Shown in pieces: positions 56,037 to 64,000 of a stretch of 64,000 nt of DNA; position 1 is the stretch's first letter; each line of letters begins with the position of its first letter. The DNA is taken from NCBI RefSeq assembly GCF_963665995.1, contig NZ_OY762512.1, positions 1 to 64,000 of the forward strand, written 5' to 3'. The notes under the pieces are model-generated. The model worked only from the letters and a program-made list of their open reading frames with translations, had not been told where the DNA came from and ran no database searches. A program made the translations under genes and the position numbers. The DNA is from Pleurocapsa sp. FMAR1 (GTDB taxonomy: Bacteria; Cyanobacteriota; Cyanobacteriia; Cyanobacteriales; Xenococcaceae).

Positions 56037-57338
56037 TCATCTTTTTAATAAGTTGCGGGTTTCATTGGCAGCAGCTTTCATAGCTTGTTTAGGAGTCGAA
56101 CTGCCTGTTATGATTGCACTAAGATAACGCTGAAGAATATCTGAAGCTTGAGCATACTGAGCAATAGGCGGGCGTAAGGCAGAACTTTTAACAACATCTA
56201 GTAGCTTGGGATAATAATTGTATTTAGCCACAATTTCAAGGTCATTAAATAAAACTGTGCGACTGGGAACAAAGCCAGTTTCTAAGACAAATTCTCGCTG
56301 TGATTCCTCACTACTAAGGAATTTCATTACTTCCCAGGTTTCATCTGGATGCTTGGTGCTTGTAGAAATACCTAATCCCCATCCTCCAAGGGTTGCACCG
56401 CTATTTTTGCCTGGGGCATGAACCATTGGCTTAATGTTAAATTTTCCTGCAATGGGAGACTCTAACGCCAAGCTGTAGACGTAAGGCCAATTCCTTAAAA
56501 AAACTGCCTTGCCATTCTCAAATAAACGGCGGGTTTCCTCTTCGGCATAGGTAGTGACACCTGGAGGAGAAACTTTTAGCGCGATCGCCTTATGTAAAAA
56601 TTCTGCCGAGGCGATCGCTTCTGGTCGATCTAAACCAACTTCCAAAGTGTCAGGATCGACCCAAAAAGCTCCATTCCCTGCCAATATTTCCACAAACATG
56701 GCAGCTAATCCTTCATACTGCTTCCCCTGCCATACATACCCCCAGTTGGCTAATCCCTGCTTTTGTAAGTCCTGAGAAATTTTTAGTAGTTCATCAAAGG
56801 TTTCTGGCGGTTCATATCCAGCTTGTTCGAGTAAGTCTTGGCGATAATAAAGCATTCCCGCATCAGAGCGAAAAGGAAGACGATACAGCCTGTTTTCAAA
56901 CATACCTCCTGCAATATCTGTCTTTAGATATTCTGCTGCTTCAGCAGCCGACAGGCGATCGCTAATATCTTTCAACCAACCCGCAGCAGCGAATTTGGAA
57001 GTCCAAACGATATCCATATAAACTAAATCGTAAGGAGAATTACCCAGTAAAAACGAAGATGTATATAAATCTTCTACTTGGTTACTATCACTGGGAGCTT
57101 CGACAATTTGAAAGCGAATACCTGAATGCTGTTGATTGAATTTAGTTGCCAAAGGCTGTAGCTGCTGTGCTTCATCAGCTCTGACTAAAGTTTTGATCGT
57201 CACAGCTTGCTGAGTCCAAGCAGGTAAGATTACGAAAAAAGTTAAACCCAAACCAGCCAGTAAAACAATTAAAAAATAAGTTTTAATAAATTTAAAGGTG
57301 TTTTTTCTGATTTTTCTTATCAGACGAAGAATTAACAT
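56037..57338 (-). CDS. ABC sugar-transporter substrate-binding protein (GgtB/LpqY-like)
   Basis: 433 residues. A basic n-region and long hydrophobic helix at the N-terminus, no lipobox cysteine. Family-1 binding-protein features: YDLVYMDIVWTSKFAAAGWL, LPFRSDAGMLYYRQDLLEQA, KAVFLRNWPYVYSLAL, LGGWGLGISTSTKHPDETWE and a C-terminal VKSSALRPPIAQYAQASDIL. The profile fits trehalose/glucosylglycerol-type binding proteins, which is inference. It precedes a permease gene. Confidence 0.88.
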   Translation of the reverse strand: MLILRLIRKIRKNTFKFIKTYFLIVLLAGLGLTFFVILPAWTQQAVTIKTLVRADEAQQLQPLATKFNQQHSGIRFQIVEAPSDSNQVEDLYTSSFLLGNSPYDLVYMDIVWTSKFAAAGWLKDISDRLSAAEAAEYLKTDIAGGMFENRLYRLPFRSDAGMLYYRQDLLEQAGYEPPETFDELLKISQDLQKQGLANWGYVWQGKQYEGLAAMFVEILAGNGAFWVDPDTLEVGLDRPEAIASAEFLHKAIALKVSPPGVTTYAEEETRRLFENGKAVFLRNWPYVYSLALESPIAGKFNIKPMVHAPGKNSGATLGGWGLGISTSTKHPDETWEVMKFLSSEESQREFVLETGFVPSRTVLFNDLEIVAKYNYYPKLLDVVKSSALRPPIAQYAQASDILQRYLSAIITGSSTPKQAMKAAANETRNLLKR

Positions 57339-57827
57339 TATTTATATCTATTGAGCTAAATGATTAGTAATGTTGGCAATAGTTTCAGATGTGTGCTTAC
57401 TTTACAACGAAGTCCCCTTGACAATCAAAAATTAAAAATCTTTAACAGAAAAGTCATCAAAACACCATTTACTAGGAAACTTCCGTGTTTATACGAATGT
57501 ATGCAAATTTTATTAGCAGTAACATTTGTTTAATCAAAAGGTAATCCACTATTTGCAAGGTGGTTTTACACAGTTTTTTAAAATTAATTTCTCTTGCTCT
57601 ACAACCCTGCATTTCTAGCCAAAGCAGGGTTTTTTGTATATATTTGACTTTTTTCTATTACTTTGAGCTTAAATAAAGCTTATAGATTATGTTCAATTGA
57701 ATAATCATCAACCCTAGTAAAAATGAGCTATACTTTACCATTGACAAAGCTAAAAGTAATGTTATGAGTCGGTATTCGGCACAGCACTTACTGCTAGCAA
57801 TCATAAGGTAAAGTTGAGGAGGAGGCT
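57339..57827. other. 489-base intergenic region with an orphan plus-strand terminator
   Basis: No convincing ORF. The only strong structure is a hairpin-plus-T-run on the plus strand at 57603-57638, listed separately. It has no plus-strand gene within 3 kb upstream. At 57811-57825 GAGGAGGAGG is the ribosome site of the next gene. Confidence 0.6.
57603..57638 (+). terminator. Orphan rho-independent terminator (possible small RNA end)
   Basis: AACCCTGC and GCAGGGTT, perfect 8 bp arms around 13 bases, followed directly by TTTT. On the minus strand there is no T-run. The nearest plus-strand gene upstream ends at 54568, and the minus-strand gene at 57338 points away. So it should end a non-coding transcript that starts in 57340-57600. 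Confidence 0.7.
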
Positions 57828-58193
57828 ATTCCTGAGCAGCTAAACCTGACTGTAAGCTTAAGAGGCTCCCGCGAAGTCAGGGAAAACTATCAAATATTTC
57901 GTCTAACTGGGTTACTCGATGCCTTTTCAGAACCAGCATTCCGTAAGGTTATTGGTAACTGTATAGACGAGGGACCAAAAAACCTAATTTTGGTTCTTGC
58001 ACAAATTGATTTTATCGATAGTTCTGGTCTGGGAGCTTTGGTGCAGCTCGTGAAAAAGGCGCAGACAATAGGAGGTAGTTTACAGGTTGTTACTAACCCT
58101 AGGGTTACACAAACCGTTAAGCTAGTTCGTTTAGAGAAATTTCTTTCTCTCCAGCCTTCTGTAGAAGTAGCCCTAGAAAGCCTAAAAAAATAA
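57828..58193 (+). CDS. STAS-domain anti-sigma-factor antagonist-like protein with probable ATT start
   Basis: 121 residues if started at ATT (57828-57830), giving (I/M)PEQLNLTVSLRGSREVRENY then QIFRLTGLLDAF. The phospho-acceptor serine is in FIDSSGLGALVQLV. Upstream in frame there is a TAA at 57803-57805, and no ATG, GTG or TTG occurs between it and codon 55, where a TTG lies (57990) in the middle of the conserved STAS core. AGGAG repeats (57815-57825) sit 4-10 bases before the ATT. A CTG at codon 7 is the other option. Full length and conserved, so the gene is real; the ATT is the best start. Confidence 0.85.
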   Translation: MPEQLNLTVSLRGSREVRENYQIFRLTGLLDAFSEPAFRKVIGNCIDEGPKNLILVLAQIDFIDSSGLGALVQLVKKAQTIGGSLQVVTNPRVTQTVKLVRLEKFLSLQPSVEVALESLKK

Positions 58194-58280
58194 CGTCCTT
58201 GATGGATGCTTTTTTACCAGAAGAATAAACTCGATAATACGCCAATAGACACGGCTCATACTTAGGTAAAGTTCGGAGTT

Positions 58281-58688
58281 ATGGGAGATTCGACCACGAC
58301 AAGTCAATTAAATCAAATTGAATGCTTGTCGCCGATCGCTCTAGCGTATATAGGAGATGCTGTATTTGAACTATATGTTCGCACCAAATTCTTAATGCCC
58401 CCGAAACGTATGACTGATTATCATGGTCAAGTCGTCACCCAAGTAAGAGCCGAAAGTCAGGCGATACATTTATCTAATTTATTGCCTTGCTTAACTGATG
58501 GGGAAAAAGAAATTTTACGCCGAGGACGCAACGCTTGTGTAACTAAGCCTCGTCGTCTATCTCGTCACATTTACCAGCAAGCAAGCAGCTTGGAAACATT
58601 AATTGGTTATCTTCATTTAACTAATCCTCAGCGTTTACAAGAATTGTTGGCTAAATTGGATTTTGCTTTCCTTGACGGTGGAGAATAG
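58281..58688 (+). CDS. mrnC: Mini-ribonuclease III (MrnC-like)
   Basis: 135 residues. RNase III catalytic domain without a dsRNA-binding domain: [20 protein letters not shown] with the conserved aspartate-glutamate, [20 protein letters not shown] and [20 protein letters not shown], the signature of Mini-III, which trims 23S rRNA ends. It overlaps the open frame of the next gene and is probably co-transcribed with STAS and rlmB genes. ATG at 58281. Confidence 0.93.
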   Translation: MGDSTTTSQLNQIECLSPIALAYIGDAVFELYVRTKFLMPPKRMTDYHGQVVTQVRAESQAIHLSNLLPCLTDGEKEILRRGRNACVTKPRRLSRHIYQQASSLETLIGYLHLTNPQRLQELLAKLDFAFLDGGE

Positions 58689-58722
58689 ATATTCAGCTCT
58701 TTTTTGTAACAGGCATCAAATA

Positions 58723-59550
58723 ATGAAACCCAAATCGTCTCCGCCAAGGAAAAAAATTCAATCAAAAATTAACTCTGATGGTAATAATACTCCTGAAACT
58801 TTTACTCAACCAGCAGAAGAAATTGATTTAACCTATGGTCGTCATCCAGTTTTGGCTGCTTTAAAAAGCGATCGCCAGATTAATCGAATTTGGCTTACGG
58901 ATAAACTACTTGCTCACGGACAGTTCTATCCCTTAGTTAAAGAGGCTAAAGCCAACGGCACAATTATTGATGAGGTAGATTCCCGTCGTTTAGCTCAACT
59001 AACCCAAGGAGGCAATCATCAGGGCATTGCAGCCCAGGTTGCTCCCTATTCTTATTGGGATTTGTCCGTTCTAATTGACCATGCTAAAAAAACTTCTGAC
59101 CCTGTAATTGTAATTGCCGATAGTATCGAAGATCCTCATAACTTAGGAGCAATTATCCGTACTGCCGAAGCGTTAGGAGTTCAGGGAATAGTTATTCCCC
59201 AACGACGCGCAGCAGGAGTTACTTCAACGGTAATGAAGGTGGCAGCAGGGGCATTAGAAAATATGGCGATCGCCAGAGTAGTAAACTTAAACCAAGCAAT
59301 TATCAAGCTTAAAGATGCTGGCTTTTGGATCTATGGCACAACAGCCGATACAGATACGATGCTGCACCAGACCAACTTTAGTGGCTCAGTGGGTTTAGTT
59401 ATCGGCTCAGAAGGTCAAGGCTTGAGTCAGTCAACCGAGAAAAACTGCGATCAGTTAGTAGCTATTCCTTTAGTTGGTAAAACACCTAGTCTTAATGCTT
59501 CTGTGGCAGCAGCGATCGCTCTTTACGAAGTATTTAGACAGAGGCAATAA
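58723..59550 (+). CDS. rlmB: 23S rRNA (guanosine-2'-O-)-methyltransferase RlmB (TrmH/SpoU family)
   Basis: 275 residues from the ATG at 58723. N-terminal substrate-binding domain ([40 protein letters not shown]) and a SPOUT domain with [30 protein letters not shown] and [20 protein letters not shown], the trefoil-knot SAM site. Start chosen because the in-frame sequence before it overlaps mrnC and is not conserved-like. It follows mrnC, giving a small rRNA-processing/modification group. Confidence 0.92.
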   Translation: MKPKSSPPRKKIQSKINSDGNNTPETFTQPAEEIDLTYGRHPVLAALKSDRQINRIWLTDKLLAHGQFYPLVKEAKANGTIIDEVDSRRLAQLTQGGNHQGIAAQVAPYSYWDLSVLIDHAKKTSDPVIVIADSIEDPHNLGAIIRTAEALGVQGIVIPQRRAAGVTSTVMKVAAGALENMAIARVVNLNQAIIKLKDAGFWIYGTTADTDTMLHQTNFSGSVGLVIGSEGQGLSQSTEKNCDQLVAIPLVGKTPSLNASVAAAIALYEVFRQRQ

Positions 59551-59561
59551 TTAATTACTAA

Positions 59562-60395
59562 CTACGGAACTTCAATTTCTGACAACCACACAGAATCTCC
59601 TTGATGAATAGTGCCTCCTTGAATAACTGACAATCTTATTCCTGCAATAACTTCGTTATGCTGTGCCGTCGTTTTTAAAATAGTCAGATCTTGTGGCAAT
59701 CCTACCTGTGCCAAGGTGGTGACAACACATCGAGGACAGGCTGTATCAATCTTCAGCCTGACAGAATCTCCAATCACAAGAGTATTTCCCACCCAAGCAT
59801 TTTCGACAAAATCATTCTGCGCCGATGGGGTATCTATCAACAAGTTAGGACGAAAGCGACAGGGAGCAAACTCACCATCAGGGTAAAGTTCTTGTAAGCG
59901 ATTGAGAGTAGCGGTAGTGATAGCGTGGATCGGGCAAGAATCAAAAAAAGTTCCAGGGGGCATAAACAATTGAGTCACCGTATCTTGATAGGCAGTACCT
60001 TCTACATCTGGCCAATATTGATCGAGGCTAGGAGTTTCAGGGACAGTAGCCAGAAACTTTACTTCTCGGTTAATCCAGTTAGATAGCTGGGTATCAATAT
60101 CAGGCTGTTCGCTGGTTACAGTAGAACCATCAGGGAGAGAAATATGTACGGTAGGTATGAGTTTATCTACCTGGGTTGTTTGGGCTAAGGTTGCATGACA
60201 GTTAAGTAAAGACGACCATTTTCGTGGATTTTTGGCACTGGCAATACGCTTAGTTTCTACGTCCCAAAGGGCATAAGCGCGATCGCCTAATAATCCTTTT
60301 GTCCCAATATCTGACTTATCTAATTTTTCCCCCTGCATAGATTTGACTGGATAACGCCACAAGGTTTTGAGAGTACCAACAAATGTACGTTCCAT
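59562..60395 (-). CDS. MOSC-domain protein
   Basis: 277 residues from the ATG at 60395 (the frame also has an ATG at 60419). N-terminal beta-barrel motif LKTLWRYPVKSMQGEKLDKSDI, GDRAYALWDVE and the MOSC sulfur-carrier region with the cysteine in KIDTACPRCVVTTLAQVG. Members bind molybdenum cofactor or move sulfur; the role here is unknown. It ends 12 bases after rlmB on the other strand. Confidence 0.88.
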   Translation of the reverse strand: MERTFVGTLKTLWRYPVKSMQGEKLDKSDIGTKGLLGDRAYALWDVETKRIASAKNPRKWSSLLNCHATLAQTTQVDKLIPTVHISLPDGSTVTSEQPDIDTQLSNWINREVKFLATVPETPSLDQYWPDVEGTAYQDTVTQLFMPPGTFFDSCPIHAITTATLNRLQELYPDGEFAPCRFRPNLLIDTPSAQNDFVENAWVGNTLVIGDSVRLKIDTACPRCVVTTLAQVGLPQDLTILKTTAQHNEVIAGIRLSVIQGGTIHQGDSVWLSEIEVP

Positions 60396-60485
60396 AAAAG
60401 ATATTTTGCCAGATTGCATTTTTCAAGGATATTTGGACTTAACATTACCATGGGGTTTTGACTGTGGCAGTAGCGATGTTTACGT

Positions 60486-62192
60486 TTAACGAAACATATA
60501 TAATCTTCCTAAAGGAACGCGATCAACTGGTTCGCAGATTGCTAGTTCGCCATCAACTCTAACCTGAAATGTGTCAGGATCGACTTCGATATCTGGACAA
60601 ATATTATTGTGTGTTAGGTCAGACTTCGATAATGAACGAGTACCACTGACGGCTAAAGCAGGCTTTTGCAAGCCTAATTTATCAGGGATACCTTTATCTA
60701 TGGCAGCTTGGGTCATAAAGCTAAAAGAAGTGGCTTGAGGTGCTATACCAAAACTACTCCACTGTGGTCGATAAATAATTGGTTCGCAAGTCATCAACGA
60801 AGCATTAGATTCTCCCATTGGCGACCAAGCAATAAAACCACCTTTTATAATCAATTCTGGCTTGATACCAAAGTATCCAGGTTGCCATAGTACGATATCG
60901 GCGATTTTTCCTGGTTCTAATGAACCTACATAACGATCTATGCCATAAGTGCGAGCAGGGTTAATTGTATATTTAGCTAAATAACGTAAAGCTCTTTGAT
61001 TATCATGGCGATCGCTATCTTCTGGTAATATTCCTCGTTGGTCTTTCATTTTAGAAGCCAGTTGCCAAGTACGGCAGATAGTTTCGGCGATGCGCCCCAT
61101 TCCTTGACTATCCGAACCCATCATGGAAATTGCTCCCATATCGTGCAAAATATCTTCGGCAGCAATAGTTTCGGCTCGAATACGCGAATCGGCAAAAGCA
61201 ATATCTTCAGGAACTCTAGGATTGAGATGATGACAGACCATCACCATATCTAAATGCTCGTCAAAAGTATTTACCGTATAGGGATTGGTCGGGTTGGTAG
61301 AAGAGGGTAAACAGTGAGGATAGGAAGCTACTTTGATAATATCTGGTGCATGACCGCCCCCAGCCCCTTCTGTATGGTACATATGAATAGTACGGCCCGC
61401 GATCGCATCTAGCGTATCTTCCACATATCCCGATTCATTAAGAGTATCGCTGTGTAGCTGTACCTGAAAATCGTATTCATCTGCCACCCTTAGACAAGTA
61501 TCAATGGCAGCAGGCATTGCCCCCCAATCTTCGTGAATCTTCAAACCAATTGCACCACCTTCGATCTGTTCGACTAAACTGGCAGGTAAACTAGAGCTAC
61601 CCTTACCCAAAAAGCCAAAATTAATCGGAAAGCTTTCTGTGGCTTGCAGCATAATTCCCAAATTTCGCGCCCCACCCGAACAAATTCCCACGGTAACAGG
61701 GCCTAAACCACCACCAATCATGGTAGTAATACCGCTAGAAAGAGCTTCAGCGCACAACCCAGCACTATCAAAATGAACGTGACCATCAATACCTCCAGCC
61801 GTAGCAATTAAGCCTTCTGCCGAGCGCACATCTGTATTGGCACTGACAATTAAATTAGGTGTGACCCCATCCATAATATCTGGATTACCAGCCTTACCAA
61901 TGCCGACTATCTTGCCGTCTTTAATGCCCAGATCGGTTTTAATAATGCCCAACATCGCATCCATGACGATGACATTGGTTAGAACTAAATCTAATGCCCC
62001 TTGGGCTGCCGTTACCCCTGGTGCTAAACCCAAACCATCCCGTAACGTTTTCCCGCCACCAAAAACACATTCATCACCATAAACCCCTGTATCCGCTTCA
62101 ATTTCAATAATTATCGAAGTATCTCCCAGACGCAGGCGATCGCCTTTAGTCGCACCGAATAGTTCTCCGTAACGTTCGCGGTTTATTCTCAT
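60486..62192 (-). CDS. ureC: Urease alpha subunit
   Basis: 568 residues, full length. Nickel ligands HVHF (H134/H136), the carbamylated lysine in GLKIHEDWG, the histidine in [11 protein letters not shown], and the flap [19 protein letters not shown] are all present. With UreA and UreB it hydrolyses urea to ammonia and CO2. It is last in the run cynS-ureA-ureB-ureC (transcribed right to left). The accessory genes ureDEFG are not in the window. ATG at 62192. Confidence 0.98.
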   Translation of the reverse strand: MRINRERYGELFGATKGDRLRLGDTSIIIEIEADTGVYGDECVFGGGKTLRDGLGLAPGVTAAQGALDLVLTNVIVMDAMLGIIKTDLGIKDGKIVGIGKAGNPDIMDGVTPNLIVSANTDVRSAEGLIATAGGIDGHVHFDSAGLCAEALSSGITTMIGGGLGPVTVGICSGGARNLGIMLQATESFPINFGFLGKGSSSLPASLVEQIEGGAIGLKIHEDWGAMPAAIDTCLRVADEYDFQVQLHSDTLNESGYVEDTLDAIAGRTIHMYHTEGAGGGHAPDIIKVASYPHCLPSSTNPTNPYTVNTFDEHLDMVMVCHHLNPRVPEDIAFADSRIRAETIAAEDILHDMGAISMMGSDSQGMGRIAETICRTWQLASKMKDQRGILPEDSDRHDNQRALRYLAKYTINPARTYGIDRYVGSLEPGKIADIVLWQPGYFGIKPELIIKGGFIAWSPMGESNASLMTCEPIIYRPQWSSFGIAPQATSFSFMTQAAIDKGIPDKLGLQKPALAVSGTRSLSKSDLTHNNICPDIEVDPDTFQVRVDGELAICEPVDRVPLGRLYMFR

Positions 62193-62222
62193 GGTTTGGT
62201 TAGTCGTTAATGGTCAATGGTA

Positions 62223-62236
62223 GGGGCGATTCGCCC
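62223..62236. repeat. GGGGCGA/TCGCCC palindrome between ureC and ureB
   Basis: GGGGCGATTCGCCC, short hairpin, same family as 38860-38879 and 63437-63456. It lies in the 50-base gap between ureB and ureC. Confidence 0.7.
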
Positions 62237-62242
62237 TTATAG

Positions 62243-62608
62243 TTATTGATAAAAACCCGATTGTTGGGCTTGAGCGATCGCTTGAGCCTTAGTTTCAGGA
62301 TTATCCAATACACCGTTGGTTAAATTATTAAGTCCGATAACTCGTCTATTTCCTCCAATAGCAACTAGAGTAATTTCTTTGGTATCTCCAGGTTCAAAAC
62401 GAACTGCCGTCCCCGAAGGAATATCCAAACGAAACCCAAAAGCAGCAGGGCGGTCAAATGCTAAGGCTCGATTGACTTCAAAGAAATGAAAGTGAGAACC
62501 TACTTGTATCGGGCGATCGCCTGTATTATCTACCGCGATCGTTTTCTTCTCTCTACCTGCATTAATTTCAATCTCATCCTCTGCAAAAAATATTTCACCT
62601 GGAATCAT
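62243..62608 (-). CDS. ureB: Urease beta subunit
   Basis: 121 residues. [60 protein letters not shown] and VALGGNRRV-like [11 protein letters not shown] define UreB. It follows ureA by 38 bases and precedes ureC. Confidence 0.97.
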   Translation of the reverse strand: MIPGEIFFAEDEIEINAGREKKTIAVDNTGDRPIQVGSHFHFFEVNRALAFDRPAAFGFRLDIPSGTAVRFEPGDTKEITLVAIGGNRRVIGLNNLTNGVLDNPETKAQAIAQAQQSGFYQ

Positions 62609-62646
62609 TATTTAGTAGTTAGTGATTAGTGGTTAATGGCAGACCG

Positions 62647-62955
62647 CTAAAGCGATCTAATCGGATTATGAATACTAATTAACTTTGTGCCATCAAGAAA
62701 ATGTGCTTCTACTTGAATTAAGGGAATCAATTCTGCTACTCCTGGTAAGACATCATCCATTGTCAGTAATTGGGCCCCCTCACTCATTAATTGAGCTACG
62801 GTTTTATCTTCCCTCGCCCCTTCTACCATGACATCGGTAATATAGGCGATCGCTTCAGGGACGTTTAATTTAATCCCTTTTGCTTTACGACGACGAGCAA
62901 TTTCCGCAGCGGTAAATATCGTCAAGCGCTCCATTTCTTTTGGTGTTAGATACAT
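62647..62955 (-). CDS. ureA: Urease gamma subunit
   Basis: 102 residues. [56 protein letters not shown] and [20 protein letters not shown] are the full UreA pattern. It starts only 4 bases after the cynS stop codon, so is tightly linked to cynS. Confidence 0.97.
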   Translation of the reverse strand: MYLTPKEMERLTIFTAAEIARRRKAKGIKLNVPEAIAYITDVMVEGAREDKTVAQLMSEGAQLLTMDDVLPGVAELIPLIQVEAHFLDGTKLISIHNPIRSL

Positions 62956-62959
62956 AAAT

Positions 62960-63403
62960 TTACCATTTTTTATAAGGCAAGAATTTCCCGCACATCACTA
63001 TTTGGACGCGATCGCCTTTAGGATCTTCTACTTTCTCTACTTCCACCGAAAAGTCGATCGCACTCATAATTCCATCCCCAAATTTTTCATGGACTACCGC
63101 TTTGATAGGCATTCCGTATACCTGCATAATTTCGTAAAAACGATAGATCAATGGATCGGTAGGTATTTGAGGATCGAGAGAACCTTTTAGAGGTGCTACG
63201 GTAAGAGGTTCAGCCATTGATTCTGGTAAGCCCAAGGTAGTAACGATTTTGGTTGCTTCGTCCATATCTGCACTAGCTTGACGATAGATAACTGAAGCAA
63301 TCCAGGTTTCATCTTGTCCCACTGCTTTTTCTAAATCCTCAAAGGTAATACCTTTTTCTTTTTTAGCTGCTAATAGTTTTTCAGTAATTTCTGAAATAGG
63401 CAT
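62960..63403 (-). CDS. cynS: Cyanate hydratase (cyanase)
   Basis: 147 residues. Helical N-terminal domain ([40 protein letters not shown]) and the catalytic C-terminal part with arginine and glutamate in [20 protein letters not shown] and the serine in [11 protein letters not shown]. It converts cyanate and bicarbonate to ammonia and CO2. In cyanobacteria cynS is usually induced through NtcA with a cynABD transporter; here only the end of such an ATPase gene lies upstream. Confidence 0.96.
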   Translation of the reverse strand: MPISEITEKLLAAKKEKGITFEDLEKAVGQDETWIASVIYRQASADMDEATKIVTTLGLPESMAEPLTVAPLKGSLDPQIPTDPLIYRFYEIMQVYGMPIKAVVHEKFGDGIMSAIDFSVEVEKVEDPKGDRVQIVMCGKFLPYKKW

Positions 63404-63436
63404 AATTCTTGCTCCTTGTTTTTCGTTAATTGGGGA

Positions 63437-63456
63437 GGGCGAACAACCGTTCGCCC
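63437..63456. repeat. GGGCGAAC/GTTCGCCC palindrome before cynS
   Basis: Perfect 8 bp arms around AACC, starting directly after the stop of the truncated ABC ATPase gene (minus strand), 34 bases before the cynS start. Same family as the palindromes at 38860 and 62223. Confidence 0.75.
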
Positions 63457-63720
63457 CTACGGTTTAATTCTTAATTTTTCTACCGCCCTAGTTTCTCGAT
63501 ACAAATGGTCTTCCATTTCTTTTTTTAGCTTTGGATAATCGGGATGGTTGGCGACGGTAGTGCGATCGCGAGGACGAGAAAAAGGGACTTCTAAAACTTG
63601 GGAAATTTTGGCAGCAGGTCCTTTAGTCATCATGGCAATGCGATCGGACAGCAGCAAAGCTTCTTCAATGCTGTGAGTAATCATCACGGCAGTTTTACGC
63701 TGTTTGTTCCAAATATGTTC
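63457..63720 (-). pseudogene. 3' end of a nitrate/cyanate-type ABC transporter ATPase (NrtD/CynD)
   Basis: About 87 codons of an ABC ATPase from EHIWNKQRKTAVMITHSIEE onward: the H-loop THS, EALLLSDRIAMMTKGPAAKI and the C-terminal PFSRPRDRTTVANHPDYPKL fit NrtD/CynD-type subunits (PRP/RDR tail). Walker A, signature and Walker B are missing, and the sequence upstream of about 63720 is unrelated to an ATPase in any frame. So the gene is cut off at its 5' end. Its position before cynS fits the cynABDS order. Confidence 0.82.
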
Positions 63721-64000
63721 AATGAATACCCATTTCTGTCAGATCTTCGTCATGTTTACTGGATCTTTGAGCATACCCTCTGTTATGAATTTCTAGTGAT
63801 CGTCCGTTAGGTGAAAACCACCACAATCCCTACATCTTGAATCTAATTCGCTCAGATTTCCTCGCCAGGAGTTAAGATTAATCCCTTTATCTGTAGCGTT
63901 TGTACTTGAGGAAATTACCATAACTGTAACCAATATTTTCGTTATGAGTAATTAGAACCTTTTTTGTATTTCCAGGCTGTAGCAATTTTTACGTAATTTG
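63721..64000. other. Unidentified sequence that truncates the ABC ATPase gene
   Basis: 280 bases to the window end. On the minus strand a run of about 37 codons (GLWWFSPNGRSLEIHNRGYA then QRSSKHDEDLTEMGIH, stop near 63722) could be the end of another gene's product, but the frame is short and stops precede it. I do not recognise it; a mobile-element 3' end, a fused remnant or a deletion joint are all possible. Confidence 0.4.

Overview
The window is chromosomal DNA from a cyanobacterium. The evidence is the very frequent GCGATCGC (HIP1) octamer, a ferredoxin-NADP reductase carrying a phycobilisome-linker (CpcD-like) domain, phosphoribulokinase with the photosynthetic regulatory cysteines, a Flv1-type flavodiiron protein, CrtO ketolase and a CruA/CruP-type lycopene cyclase, a COP23-domain protein and a PATAN response regulator. 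Base composition is AT-rich and coding strands are mixed, as in large-genome unicellular or colonial cyanobacteria. I cannot name the species.

Layout. 0-5 kb: FtsH2-type protease (3' end outside the window) and a histidine kinase/response regulator pair. 4.8-8.4 kb: accessory DNA with a Uma2 endonuclease and two decayed copies of its 5' end, a WD40 protein, unknown ORFs and a broken TrkA-C membrane protein. 8.7-11.4 kb: a potassium-uptake operon of two RCK proteins and a TrkH/KtrB-type channel. 11.6-14.5 kb: divergent petH and prk. 14.7-20.5 kb: housekeeping genes (tRNA-Gln, frr, pyrH) and a TVP38/FAD-oxidoreductase pair. 21-26.8 kb: a decayed coiled-coil gene, a COP23 protein, a PATAN regulator followed by a frameshifted CheY, and a decayed gene before a J-domain-like protein. 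26.9-43.2 kb: mostly intact metabolic genes (ctp protease, folD, crtO, fatty acyl-AMP ligase, flv1, ribE, a MATE pump). 43.2-48.5 kb: three toxin-antitoxin-like modules around uvrB, one broken, with two sets of direct repeats. 48.5-57.3 kb: sugar ABC transporter parts, a voltage-gated potassium channel, lycopene cyclase, and a tail-to-tail HigB/HigA-like pair. 57.8-59.6 kb: STAS protein, Mini-III RNase and RlmB. 60.5-63.7 kb: a nitrogen-scavenging run, ureC-ureB-ureA-cynS, whose upstream nitrate/cyanate-type ABC ATPase gene survives only as its 3' end.

Functional themes are photosynthetic electron and carbon flow (petH, prk, flv1, ftsH2), carotenoids (crtO, cruA-type), potassium homeostasis, and release of ammonia and CO2 from cyanate and urea. 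At least six genes are broken by stops, frameshifts or truncation, and they sit beside mobile-like toxin-antitoxin modules and dispersed palindromes, while core genes are intact. This looks like real decay of accessory genes rather than poor sequence.

I found no CRISPR array, no complete insertion sequence, no rRNA and no prophage. The most unusual signals are the TA-module insertion beside uvrB with copied uvrB 3' sequence, the abutting convergent toxin/antitoxin pair, a probable ATT start codon on a STAS protein, an internal start for short FNR, and an orphan terminator that may end a small RNA.
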